Below are positions 24,598 through 30,695 of a DNA stretch of 47,109 bases, piece by piece. The stretch spans positions 1 to 47,109 of the IMG/VR virus record IMGVR_UViG_3300021371_000029; one strand, written 5' to 3'. Within the stretch, counting starts at the first letter, position 1, and each line of letters opens with the position of its first letter. The position numbers and the translations under genes are program-made. Below the pieces are notes generated by a model. The model was not told the origin of the DNA and ran no database searches. It worked only from the letters and a program-made list of their open reading frames with translations. This stretch comes from a virus.

Positions 24598-24620
24598 GGG
24601 GCTTGCAAAGCGCAAGCCCC
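24598..24620 (+). terminator. Hairpin after the exonuclease gene
   Basis: Arms GGGGCTTGC and GCAAGCCCC, 5-base loop, perfect 9 bp. No T-run follows (CCACAACCC instead), so it may stabilise the message or give partial termination before the next small gene. Confidence 0.5.
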
Positions 24621-24641
24621 CCACAACCCGAGGCTGAAAAA

Positions 24642-24752
24642 ATGGCTAAAATTAAACTTGCGCTTCCTTATATACTAAAGGCTTATATCGTTTACTCTGT
24701 TATATCCGAAACGGTAGTTTTAGGCGGTCTTATATACTTAATTTTCTTTTAA
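24642..24752 (+). CDS. 36-residue membrane peptide
   Basis: MAKIKLALPYILKAYIVYSV then ISETVVLGGLIYLIFF. Basic N-terminus followed by hydrophobic residues; one transmembrane span. GAGG lies nine bases before the ATG. The TAA is part of the left arm of E6, so gene end and element are fused. Function unknown. Confidence 0.5.
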   Translation: MAKIKLALPYILKAYIVYSVISETVVLGGLIYLIFF

Positions 24753-24815
24753 TATCAAGGGGTTAGGCGGCGGGGCCCCAAAAGCTCTAAGATACTGAAA
24801 ACAAACACTTTTTTT
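24748..24815. repeat. Cassette element copy E6
   Basis: Left arm TTTAATATCAAGGGGTTAG, a short GC core (GCGGGGCCCC region), right arm CTAAGATACTGAAAAC and a T-run of seven. The left hairpin can form with G-U pairs. Confidence 0.7.
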
Positions 24816-24819
24816 ACTA

Positions 24820-24848
24820 TTGCAGAAACATTTTAAAACTGATACTAA
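24820..24848 (+). promoter_or_regulatory. Promoter after E6
   Basis: TTGCAG, 17-base spacer, TACTAA, 17 bases before the next ATG. Confidence 0.55.
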
Positions 24849-24865
24849 TAATTAAAGGAGATAAT

Positions 24866-25075
24866 ATGGCTAGAAGAGTTGAATGGAAGGCTGTCGGCAA
24901 ATGTAAAGTTTGTGGCATAAACTTATATGCTGAGACAGATAATAAACCTCATAAGATTGCTATGCCTTGTAATCTAGGGGGTTGTCCTTATGAAACACCA
25001 GAACAGCAGCAAAGCGCTGATGAATTTTGGAGATCACTACCACCAGCAGGAAAAGGAGTAACTTATTATGAATAA
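24866..25075 (+). CDS. Small zinc-ribbon-like protein
   Basis: 69 residues. 'GKCKVCGINLYAET' and 'MPCNLGGCPYE' give CxxC and CxxxxC pairs that could bind zinc. Ends in an 'SADEFWRSLPPAGKGVTYYE' tail. AAGGAG precedes the ATG. Its stop lies inside the next gene (8-base overlap). Function unknown. Confidence 0.65.
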   Translation: MARRVEWKAVGKCKVCGINLYAETDNKPHKIAMPCNLGGCPYETPEQQQSADEFWRSLPPAGKGVTYYE

Positions 25076-25277
25076 ACACTCAAATACATATAAAGAATGG
25101 TTTGCAGAAGTCGATCGTATCTTAGAACGTTCTATAGGCTTAGGGCAGGACTGTCTAGCAGACTGGCTAAGCCGAGACGCTTATAATGATGGCCTTAGCG
25201 CAGAAGAAGGGGCAGCTCTTTGCCTAGAGGCTCAAGACTTAATGAATGACGATGAGATATCAGAATTATTAAGTTAA
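25068..25277 (+). CDS. Small conserved protein (WFAEVDRxLE...DAYNDGLS type)
   Basis: 69 residues. 'KEWFAEVDRILERSIGLGQDCLADWLSRDAYNDGLSAEEGAALCLEAQ' matches, from memory, a common small bacterial and phage family with a 'DL.D...RDAYDxGxSP' core and no known function. SD AAAAGGAG lies inside the end of the previous gene. The stop abuts the left arm of E7. Confidence 0.6.
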   Translation: MNKHSNTYKEWFAEVDRILERSIGLGQDCLADWLSRDAYNDGLSAEEGAALCLEAQDLMNDDEISELLS

Positions 25278-25339
25278 ATCAGGGGCTTAGGCCCCAAGGC
25301 GCCCCGGCTCCTAACTTATTGATTTCATTGATCTTTTTC
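25273..25339. repeat. Cassette element copy E7 (degenerate)
   Basis: Left arm GTTAAATCAGGGGCTTAG including a GGGGC-TTAG-GCCCC hairpin (25282-25295), GC core GGCGCCCCGG, right arm CCTAACTTATTGATTT and a T-run. TTGACA follows at 25344, but no -10 lies at the usual distance. Confidence 0.65.
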
Positions 25340-25343
25340 TCTC

Positions 25344-25667
25344 TTGACACAACTTAAAGTTGAATGAGGCGCCTTTAGCGCCGCCTATAGTAGTAGTTCA
25401 ACAACCCGAATGCAAGTAGAAAAACAATTTAAGCTGCTCCCAAACGTAAGTCTGCTTTATCTTTAGCGCCGGGCCAAGTAGTAGTTCAACTATCATATTT
25501 CGTGGACCCTAGTAGGCATTCGAAGTAATTATTTAATAGTCTAGCGCCACTATTATAGTGGAAAAACTATAGCGTTGTCAAGCGTAAATTAGCTGCGCCC
25601 GCTCATCAAAGTCAAGTCCCATAAAAAAATAGAGAGCAGCAGAGAAGCAGAAGATTCATCTTTCTTC
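25344..25667. other. Non-coding structured region after E7
   Basis: About 320 bases without a credible gene on either strand. Contents: a TTGACA with a CAACTT-A-AAGTTG palindrome, a GGCGC/GCGCC hairpin at 25369-25383, a 30-base direct repeat, and a CCACTAT-T-ATAGTGG palindrome at 25547-25561. It could hold a small RNA or a binding-site array. No tRNA fold was found. Confidence 0.45.
25373..25490. repeat. Two 30-base direct repeats
   Basis: Copies at 25373-25402 and 25461-25490 share CTTTAGCGCCG at one end and AGTAGTAGTTCAAC at the other, with five mismatches in between (25 of 30 identical). Start-to-start distance is 88 bases. A partial third (TCTAGCGCC) lies at 25540. Confidence 0.65.
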
Positions 25668-25696
25668 TTGCTTACTTGCTGTTTTTATCGTATATT
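25668..25696 (+). promoter_or_regulatory. Promoter of paralogue 3
   Basis: TTGCTT, 17-base spacer, TATATT. The 5' leader is long, about 65 bases. Confidence 0.6.
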
Positions 25697-25767
25697 GATT
25701 ATGTTGATGAGGGAAATGAGCGCCTCGAACCAGCTCAGAAGCCAATTATATAGAAAGAGGTTCAAAT

Positions 25768-26085
25768 ATGGCTAACACTACAGTAAACTACACAGACGCA
25801 CAAGTAGAAATGATCGTTGAAATGTACAACGAGCTAGGCAATGACGGTCTTGAAGAGATCGCATCTGCTGTTAGCAAGTCAGTACGGTCAGTACGGTCAA
25901 AGCTCGTGCGCGAAGGTGTTTATGTTGCTACACCTAAAGCCAAGGCAGCTCCAAAAGATATGGGTCCTTCGAAGAAGGAACTGTTGAATAACTTGGAGCA
26001 AATTGTATGCTTTGATGTCACCGGCTTCACCGGTGCTACTAAGCCCGCGCTGGCTAGGCTTATTGAAAAGCTGCGAGTTGCCTAA
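25768..26085 (+). CDS. HTH protein, paralogue 3 of 3
   Basis: 105 residues. Its N-terminal domain is close to the other two (KSVRSVRSKLVREGVYVATP conserved). The C-terminal domain diverges: 'CFDVTGFTGATKPALARLIEKLRVA' replaces 'GFDVTPLSGSTKEGL'. So paralogues 1 and 2 are closer to each other in that part. AAAGAGG lies upstream. Same likely DNA-binding role; it may differ in partner or dimerisation. Confidence 0.75.
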   Translation: MANTTVNYTDAQVEMIVEMYNELGNDGLEEIASAVSKSVRSVRSKLVREGVYVATPKAKAAPKDMGPSKKELLNNLEQIVCFDVTGFTGATKPALARLIEKLRVA

Positions 26086-26108
26086 GCGTGGTGCAACATG
26101 AACACACG

Positions 26109-26135
26109 GGGGGCCTTCGGGCCCCCTTATCTTTT
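26109..26135 (+). terminator. Terminator with UUCG loop after paralogue 3
   Basis: Arms GGGGGCC and GGCCCCC around a TTCG loop, followed by TTATCTTTT. Confidence 0.8.
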
Positions 26136-26158
26136 AATGGCTAAAAAAAGGAATAATC

Positions 26159-26575
26159 ATGCAAGGTTTGATCGAATCTGATAATTATATTAAATGTGGA
26201 CACTGCAACTATGCTCACACTTATGGTGAGCGTCTAGATACAGGTTATGACGTTGTGTGTCCTAACTGTCAATCTGATGCTTCTACTGAAGATTTAGATG
26301 ATGAACAAAAGTACTATTGGTGGAGCGTTGGTATATATTCAACAGGCGAGAACTACGGAGGCCCCGAAGAGGGCGGTTGGTGGTACACGGCTGGTGATTT
26401 AGAACATCATGATAAAGTTCGTAGCTTTTATTCGCTAAAACAAGCTCAAGAATATGCTGTAGAACTTCGTAACTGGTTAACAGAACATACTAATGGACTA
26501 GATTATGTAGTAAAAGGGTTTACAGAACAGTTTCCTGATGCTGGATTTCCTAAAGTAAGACCACGTTATTGCTAA
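26159..26575 (+). CDS. Zinc-ribbon phage protein, unknown
   Basis: 138 residues. N-terminal 'KCGHCNY...VVCPNCQ' gives two CxxC pairs of a zinc ribbon. Then comes 'YYWWSVGIYSTGENYGGPEEGGWWYTAGDL' and 'FYSLKQAQEYAVELRNWL', a pattern seen in phage hypothetical proteins. AAAGGA precedes the ATG. Last gene of the rightward island, ended by a strong terminator. Confidence 0.65.
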   Translation: MQGLIESDNYIKCGHCNYAHTYGERLDTGYDVVCPNCQSDASTEDLDDEQKYYWWSVGIYSTGENYGGPEEGGWWYTAGDLEHHDKVRSFYSLKQAQEYAVELRNWLTEHTNGLDYVVKGFTEQFPDAGFPKVRPRYC

Positions 26576-26580
26576 AAACG

Positions 26581-26612
26581 AAAAAAGGAGCCCTTTTGAG
26601 GCTCCTTTTTTT
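26581..26612. terminator. Bidirectional terminator closing the island
   Basis: A6 before and T7 after a GGAGCC/GGCTCC stem with a 7-base loop, so it can act on both strands. Marks the right border of the rightward module. Confidence 0.85.
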
Positions 26613-26813
26613 ATTTAATCTTAAAAACCAGTAAAAATCGGTAAAAAAGCTTGCGCTTCACGAAAAATACCAGAAAAATTGAAATAATACTTGCTTGGCA
26701 AAATAATTGAATAATTCTAGTTAAAAATCAACGTCTTTCTCTGGTAGTATTAAAATAACAATAACTAGAAAAAAGACAGAGCTTTCCCACTTAATAAGTT
26801 ATACGGAGAAAAA

Positions 26814-26918
26814 ATGAAAGCTAACCCCCTAACGAAATCTTCGTTTCGAGTTACAATCCTTACCCCGCGCACTTTCCCCTTAGTCTCCGCTAATGAGATC
26901 GTTGTCTCTAGCCTATGA
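26814..26918 (+). CDS. 34-residue peptide
   Basis: MKANPLTKSSFRVTILTPRT then FPLVSANEIVVSSL. GGAG lies seven bases upstream, so initiation is plausible. An AACGAA-ATC-TTCGTT palindrome occurs within the first codons. A TTGGCA-N17-TAGTTA pair near 26697 may drive it. No downstream rightward gene follows, so it is not an obvious leader peptide. Confidence 0.4.
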   Translation: MKANPLTKSSFRVTILTPRTFPLVSANEIVVSSL

Positions 26919-26979
26919 GTGCTTAAGTTGCCTAAGAATCTATGCAATTACCTTAGAATCTTTAGAATTAAGGTTAAGT

Positions 26980-27045
26980 CTAAGAGATACCTAAAATTGT
27001 TATAAGTAATAGTAAAACTATATAAATAATCCATTCTGTATTCAT
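26980..27045 (-). CDS. Possible 21-residue hydrophobic peptide
   Basis: MNTEWIIYIVLLLLITILGI-S is a short transmembrane-like peptide. A good minus-strand promoter lies directly upstream, but the SD is weak (GAG at spacing 6). Treat as a candidate. Confidence 0.3.
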   Translation of the reverse strand: MNTEWIIYIVLLLLITILGIS

Positions 27046-27062
27046 TATTAACTCATGTAACT

Positions 27063-27090
27063 ATATTAGCATAATTTGCATTAAAGTCAA
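27063..27090 (-). promoter_or_regulatory. Leftward promoter in the junction
   Basis: TTGACT, 16-base spacer, TAATAT on the minus strand, lying directly downstream of the large inverted repeat. Confidence 0.5.
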
Positions 27091-27093
27091 GTA

Positions 27094-27206
27094 GTCATTG
27101 AGCGATAAGCTTGTAAGTTTTAATTTTCAGCATTGAGAATATGAAAATTAAGCTGTACGAATTAGTTATAGATAGGTAAATGCTGTACATTTAATCGCTC
27201 AATGAC
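27094..27206. repeat. 113-base element with 13-bp terminal inverted repeats
   Basis: GTCATTGAGCGAT (27094-27106) and ATCGCTCAATGAC (27194-27206) are perfect inverted repeats, with weaker pairing extending outward (AAGTC.AG). Inside is a second perfect inverted repeat, TTAATTTTCA (27120-27129) and TGAAAATTAA (27142-27151), and a GCTGTAC direct repeat. Could be a structured RNA end, a MITE-like insert or a regulatory hairpin. No clear target-site duplication. Confidence 0.65.
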
Positions 27207-27219
27207 AGGCTAGACTTAG

Positions 27220-27339
27220 TTAATCTACGTGCTCATATGCTAGCGTTAGCCAGTGCTTTGCTACATCTTGAACTAAATAAAGAGCACAGCAACAGGCAAT
27301 AATAGCTATAGCAGTAGTATAGTTGTTAGGTAGGTTCAT
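27220..27339 (-). CDS. 39-residue membrane peptide
   Basis: MNLPNNYTTAIAIIACCCAL then YLVQDVAKHWLTLAYEHVD. One hydrophobic span with a CCC cluster. AAGGAG lies six bases before the ATG. It overlaps the end of the 77-residue gene by 14 bases and is the last gene of the leftward small-gene string. Confidence 0.6.
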   Translation of the reverse strand: MNLPNNYTTAIAIIACCCALYLVQDVAKHWLTLAYEHVD

Positions 27340-27559
27340 TAAAAACTCCTTCTATAGATTGATGTAGTAGGTAGTCAATAGCATCTAGTCTACCTTGTGC
27401 AGCAGCCATTGAATCTAGTTGGTGCTGAATGCTTTGTGCAATATCTGAATGCTCACCAATACCAGTACTTGAATTTAGATAGATGTTTACATTTAGTGCT
27501 GCAACATCTAGTTCTGACTGAGCATGAGCTTTAAGTGTGTTAAGTATTTGTGTGTTCAA
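27326..27559 (-). CDS. Conserved small helical phage protein, TTG start
   Basis: 77 residues, 'NTQILNTLKAHAQSELDVAALNVNIYL' and 'GIGEHSDIAQSIQHQLDSMAAAQGRLDAIDYL'. This pattern is common, from memory, in marine T4-like phages (a small coiled helical protein of unknown role). The start is TTG, supported by AGGAG seven bases upstream; no ATG fits. It overlaps the GrpE-like gene by 20 bases. Confidence 0.7.
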   Translation of the reverse strand: MNTQILNTLKAHAQSELDVAALNVNIYLNSSTGIGEHSDIAQSIQHQLDSMAAAQGRLDAIDYLLHQSIEGVFNEPT

Positions 27560-27890
27560 TGCGTTTCTCCTCTGGTGTAAAAATGTCTACAATACTCTTT
27601 CTAATAACTTGATTGTCAATGCAATATCCTCGTGTATGCGTTTTAGAAACTGCATCATGATCACAGTCGCTTTTAGGATGTATATTGTGAATTTCATGAC
27701 GAGCAGGGTCGAAGACTTGCCCACGATCGTCATAACTTGTTAATCCACGGCTTTGTAGTGCTGATGCTATAGACTGTACAGTAGCACGATAAGTTGCATT
27801 ATCATAGTATTCTAATAGGGCTATAAGTTCATCTAGTGCGGGTAACAGCTCCTGGATCAAATCTGCTGTATCTGATGTTAAGTTTTTCAT
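27540..27890 (-). CDS. Truncated GrpE-like protein
   Basis: 116 residues. GrpE is the nucleotide-exchange factor of DnaK/Hsp70. The sequence matches the GrpE core in order: helix 'ADLIQELLPALDELIALLEYYD' (9-30, cf. LLPVLDNLERAL), helix 'YRATVQSIASALQSRGLTSY', then the hallmark 'GQVFDPARHE' (57-66) and the beta-domain closing 'RGYCIDNQVIRKSIVDIFTP' (87-106). The long N-terminal dimerisation helix of cellular GrpE (usually about 190 residues) is missing. It might act on, or compete for, host DnaK. AGGAG lies nine bases before the ATG. Strong motif match; function inferred. Confidence 0.7.
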   Translation of the reverse strand: MKNLTSDTADLIQELLPALDELIALLEYYDNATYRATVQSIASALQSRGLTSYDDRGQVFDPARHEIHNIHPKSDCDHDAVSKTHTRGYCIDNQVIRKSIVDIFTPEEKRIEHTNT

Positions 27891-28341
27891 ATCTATGCTC
27901 TCCTAGTTGTGGAAGTTTAGCTAGTTCGTCTTGAGTAACTATTACTGCGCGTCCATGCTTTTCCATCCATTCAGTTAGTGTATCATAATCCATACCATCT
28001 AGCAAGGCTGTTTTAACTGTTTTTAGTGGGTGTGGATGTTCTACAGAGAAAAAACGTTTTGAGTTTGCATGGCGCAGATCACAAGTTTTGCGGTGTGTAC
28101 TTTGACGATTATCTAGGTATAGTTGCTGTGCTGATTGTGTCCAAAGTAAACACCATTGAATACAACTTCCAGTATTATTATGAACACGAGTAGTTTCTGA
28201 ACTTAGTATATCGCTAGCTGCGCGTAGTGCACGATCTACCATCTGCAGCTTATAACTACGTCTAAGAGGTTGTTGTGCACAGTACCAAGCTATTTGTAGC
28301 AGCGTAGTATATTGAGTTCTCCAGCAATCAAGGCTATTCAT
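27829..28341 (-). CDS. Phage protein, unknown, overlapping GrpE-like gene
   Basis: 170 residues. The N-terminal half is helical and Cys/Trp-rich ('QIAWYCAQQPLRRSYKLQM'). The C-terminal half has 'HANSKRFFSVEHPHPLKTVK', 'LTEWMEKHGRAVIVTQDEL' and a basic end. Not recognised. The last 62 bases overlap the GrpE-like gene, an unusually long overlap in this compact region. Confidence 0.55.
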   Translation of the reverse strand: MNSLDCWRTQYTTLLQIAWYCAQQPLRRSYKLQMVDRALRAASDILSSETTRVHNNTGSCIQWCLLWTQSAQQLYLDNRQSTHRKTCDLRHANSKRFFSVEHPHPLKTVKTALLDGMDYDTLTEWMEKHGRAVIVTQDELAKLPQLGEHRYEKLNIRYSRFDPGAVTRTR

Positions 28342-28342
28342 G

Positions 28343-28600
28343 CTAAAACCACTCTTCTGGATGGATGCTTATAGCGTGTAAGCGTACTGCACGTTGTGCA
28401 GCGTGTTCAGAAACGATAGGAGCCGTACATGCTTTTATAGCGCCTCCTTCCCTACGATCCATCCAAATACCACAACCATACTTAATAAACGCAGCTGCGG
28501 CATCGCCATAGCTCATTGTACCTACATTAGTATCAGGTACATCATGCATCTCTCCAATATCCCACGGCTCTCCGCAGTATGAACAATAGATATCAGGCAT
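28343..28600 (-). CDS. Small zinc-ribbon protein (CSYCGEPWD type)
   Basis: 85 residues. 'IYCSYCGEPWDIGEMHDV' gives a CxxC zinc site; 'KYGCGIW' and 'IKACTAP' supply further cysteines. Similar small proteins with a 'CxxCGEPWD' start occur in many phages without known function. Its ATG overlaps the stop of the 55-residue gene by eight bases. Confidence 0.65.
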   Translation of the reverse strand: MPDIYCSYCGEPWDIGEMHDVPDTNVGTMSYGDAAAAFIKYGCGIWMDRREGGAIKACTAPIVSEHAAQRAVRLHAISIHPEEWF

Positions 28601-28760
28601 TAGGATGACGTCCTTCTGTTATATCTGGATAACCATTGCATGCTAGCATATCTGCAACATCATCTTGGCTCATATAAGTAAGTGCGGCTCGCAGCATATC
28701 TTCTAAATCATATCCACGATCTAAGCATAACTCTAGCGCATAATCTCTATAGTCTGTCAT
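28593..28760 (-). CDS. 55-residue conserved phage protein (YMSxDDVADML type)
   Basis: MTDYRDYALELCLDRGYDLE then DMLRAALTYMSQDDVADMLA and CNGYPDITEGRHPNA. The 'LxYMSxDDVxxML' core is a frequent motif of small T4-like phage proteins of unknown function. Starts by ATGA overlap with the preceding 57-residue gene and ends by an 8-base overlap, so translation is coupled both ways. Confidence 0.65.
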   Translation of the reverse strand: MTDYRDYALELCLDRGYDLEDMLRAALTYMSQDDVADMLACNGYPDITEGRHPNA

Positions 28761-28930
28761 GCGCTTCTCGTTTTATAATAAGCACGATAAACTTCTGAAA
28801 TGCTTGCTTGATCTTCTATGCATTCAATAATAAAGTCTACCCCACTTTGATCGCCTATGCGAGTAGCATCTTCGTTGCGTGACGTTAATCCAAGAATGTT
28901 GCCTTCACGATCTCTAATTACTAACATCAT
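28757..28930 (-). CDS. 57-residue protein, unknown
   Basis: MMLVIRDREGNILGLTSRNE then DATRIGDQSGVDFIIECIED and QASISEVYRAYYKTRSA. Two adjacent ATG codons; the first overlaps the upstream stop. The N-terminal strands look like a small alpha/beta domain. No family recognised. Confidence 0.6.
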   Translation of the reverse strand: MMLVIRDREGNILGLTSRNEDATRIGDQSGVDFIIECIEDQASISEVYRAYYKTRSA

Positions 28931-29700
28931 CGAACAGGTAGTGGTGTAGTGTTAACGCTATCATGATAATCACCTGACTCATAGTAGTCACGCGAAGCAC
29001 AATGTTTAATCATCATACCTCTTTCCACTCGATAGCTAATAATTTCTCTACGCACAACGCCTGCAGTATCTGCTCGAAATGCTTCTTCAAAAGGTCCTTC
29101 AGTAGTCATAGCCATATAGTCTCCTGCTGTTGTAAATTTTAAATCGCCCATGCCATTAACTGCTTCATAGCTTGGATATCCCTTTTCAAAAACTGGACTT
29201 TGCATTAGCGTTGTTTTCTCATTTGTTCCAAGTGTTTGTTTGATAGGTTGCTGTCCCTTGGTAAGGATTTCTAAATCTTGCAGTTGAAATACCCCACCAC
29301 TATGGCGTGTAAATAGATTTGGACGACGTTTAGCTGTTTCAAAAGTAGCTACAGTTATAGCTATAGCGGCAAGTAACAGTGCATGAGCCATCATACTAAT
29401 CACTCCGGCATACATGCTTCCCACAAAAATACCAAATACAATACACCACATCCAAGCAAGAGTTTGCATAATCATATGTCGTGTATTTAAATCTGGAATA
29501 GCTCGTAGTGGATTAATGCGATGATCCATTACTCCATTCCAACAATTGTATACCCATTCTCTCATTGATCGTACCTTTCTAAATGTTACTTTTTGTGCGT
29601 AGTGCGCATCTAAATGATCTCTATACTCTGTAGCATCGCTCAAACTATAAAACAGTTCAACTATTTTTTTAGAACGAAATAGAGCTGTTACTTTGTACAT
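28927..29700 (-). CDS. Conserved phage membrane protein
   Basis: 257 residues. Two transmembrane helices near residues 80-120 ('LAWMWCIVFGIFVGSMYAGVIS' and 'MAHALLLAAIAITVATF'), preceded by 'WVYNCWNGVMDHRINPLRAIPDLNTRHM', a pattern remembered from marine myovirus proteins. The soluble C-terminal half has 'KFTTAGDYMAM' and 'REIISYRVERGM'. Probably alters the host envelope; no enzyme motif. Starts with a 13-base overlap with the gene to its right. Confidence 0.65.
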   Translation of the reverse strand: MYKVTALFRSKKIVELFYSLSDATEYRDHLDAHYAQKVTFRKVRSMREWVYNCWNGVMDHRINPLRAIPDLNTRHMIMQTLAWMWCIVFGIFVGSMYAGVISMMAHALLLAAIAITVATFETAKRRPNLFTRHSGGVFQLQDLEILTKGQQPIKQTLGTNEKTTLMQSPVFEKGYPSYEAVNGMGDLKFTTAGDYMAMTTEGPFEEAFRADTAGVVRREIISYRVERGMMIKHCASRDYYESGDYHDSVNTTPLPVR

Positions 29701-29918
29701 GATTTATCCTTTTTTATGCTTGCTAAAATATCTTTTGCTATTGCATCAACTTCAGGGTCTACCCAGCCACTGCTTTGCTGTAGATAGTTAAATTGAGGAT
29801 TTTCAGTTAAAAACTCACGCATTGCTGCACGACACTCAGCTAGTTTTTGTTCTATTTCAACTACTTCTTCTTCAAGAGTTTGAGTATCTGCGAACAGTGC
29901 TTTCAGTAAGTATATCAT
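29688..29918 (-). CDS. Small coiled-coil protein
   Basis: 76 residues, 'TLEEEVVEIEQKLAECRAAMREFL' is a coiled coil, then 'NYLQQSSGWVDPEVDAIAKDI' and a Lys-rich end. The SD is weak (GG at -6). It overlaps the upstream gene by 47 bases, so the start might be later. Confidence 0.5.
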   Translation of the reverse strand: MIYLLKALFADTQTLEEEVVEIEQKLAECRAAMREFLTENPQFNYLQQSSGWVDPEVDAIAKDILASIKKDKSCTK

Positions 29919-30084
29919 TTAACCAATTTTCTGCAGCGCTAGTAACATAACTCCAACTTTTATTGGGATAAGATATTATTCCAACCAACTCATTGTTACT
30001 ATAAAACTGTGCTACAAACTCCTCATCTACTAGCTCAATGCTAACAGATTTATTATTTTTTTCAAAAGTTTTTGCTTCAAACAT
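29872..30084 (-). CDS. Small protein, unknown
   Basis: 70 residues, beta-rich ('KSVSIELVDEEFVAQFYSNNELVGIISYPNK') then 'YVTSAAENWLNDIL'. GGA lies six bases before the ATG. No family recognised. Confidence 0.55.
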   Translation of the reverse strand: MFEAKTFEKNNKSVSIELVDEEFVAQFYSNNELVGIISYPNKSWSYVTSAAENWLNDILTESTVRRYSNS

Positions 30085-30085
30085 C

Positions 30086-30187
30086 TTAAATCCATATTGA
30101 AGTTATTGTTACATTTGGTACGCTTACATAGAAGTGTTGTACCAAAAGCATAAAGCAGGCTGCAGGGGTAAAATCAAGATTCGACAT
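30086..30187 (-). CDS. Possible 33-residue hydrophobic peptide
   Basis: MSNLDFTPAACFMLLVQHFY then VSVPNVTITSIWI. It fills the only gap in this gene string and ends one base before the next ATG region. The SD is weak (TAAG). The start lies inside the end of the GIY-YIG gene. Confidence 0.35.
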   Translation of the reverse strand: MSNLDFTPAACFMLLVQHFYVSVPNVTITSIWI

Positions 30188-30695
30188 GCTTACTAACATA
30201 AACAGAGTTTCCATCAAAACTATAATTCAAAGTATCTCCTTCGTACCATCCTAGCTCTTGAAGAAGAGGTCCTGGAAGGGTTACTAAACCACCTTCAAGC
30301 ACTTCAGATTCCCAAACTCCTGAATTACTCATAGCACAAGGGCCTAGCTCAGAAGATATTATGCGATACATAGTGTATAGCTCATCAAACGAGTAAAGCT
30401 CTGTTTGTCCTGTGCCTTGAGTTCCTTTAACTTTAAATTGTGCTAGCAAAGGCTTAAGCGCTGCTTCTGCTTTATGAGTAGCTTCTTTATCTTTTAAAGG
30501 CCAAAAATATAAAAACCACCAATTAGCGCCTCCTTGACTTCTACCTCGTTGAATAGCTTTCACATTAACAGTACGTCCTACTTTAATATCTGCATAGGTA
30601 TTTTTAATTTCTTGTACACCCATGTAAATTCCAAAAGTTTCAGAATCACGCTTACGCAAGGTCTGTTCAATCTGATCTGCTGTAAATACTCTCAT
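30174..30695 (-). CDS. GIY-YIG-like nuclease domain fused to AbrB-like domain
   Basis: 173 residues. The N-terminal half has 'FGIYMGVQE' (GIY at 22-24), 'IKVGRTVNVKAIQRGR' (KVGRT for YIG, then Arg50/52) and Glu77 in 'THKAEAALKPL', the order of GIY-YIG/T5orf172 proteins. The C-terminal 'EVLEGGLVTLPGPLLQELGWYEGDTLNYSF' (133-160) looks like a SpoVT-AbrB/MazE DNA-binding hairpin. A nuclease joined to a DNA-binding clamp could target specific sites. Both calls are motif-based. Confidence 0.6.
   Translation of the reverse strand: MRVFTADQIEQTLRKRDSETFGIYMGVQEIKNTYADIKVGRTVNVKAIQRGRSQGGANWWFLYFWPLKDKEATHKAEAALKPLLAQFKVKGTQGTGQTELYSFDELYTMYRIISSELGPCAMSNSGVWESEVLEGGLVTLPGPLLQELGWYEGDTLNYSFDGNSVYVSKHVES

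Noticed and set aside
19771-25339. Elements as integron attC sites
   Set aside because: No integrase in the window, and the arms lack the GTTRRRY core; they end in T-runs and promoters instead.
25720-25745. tRNA T-arm-like CCTCGAACC on the minus strand
   Set aside because: The stems around it do not pair; no cloverleaf.
25701-25775. 24-residue upstream frame before HTH paralogue 3
   Set aside because: No SD, and it runs into the gene in another frame; kept only as a possible leader, not called.
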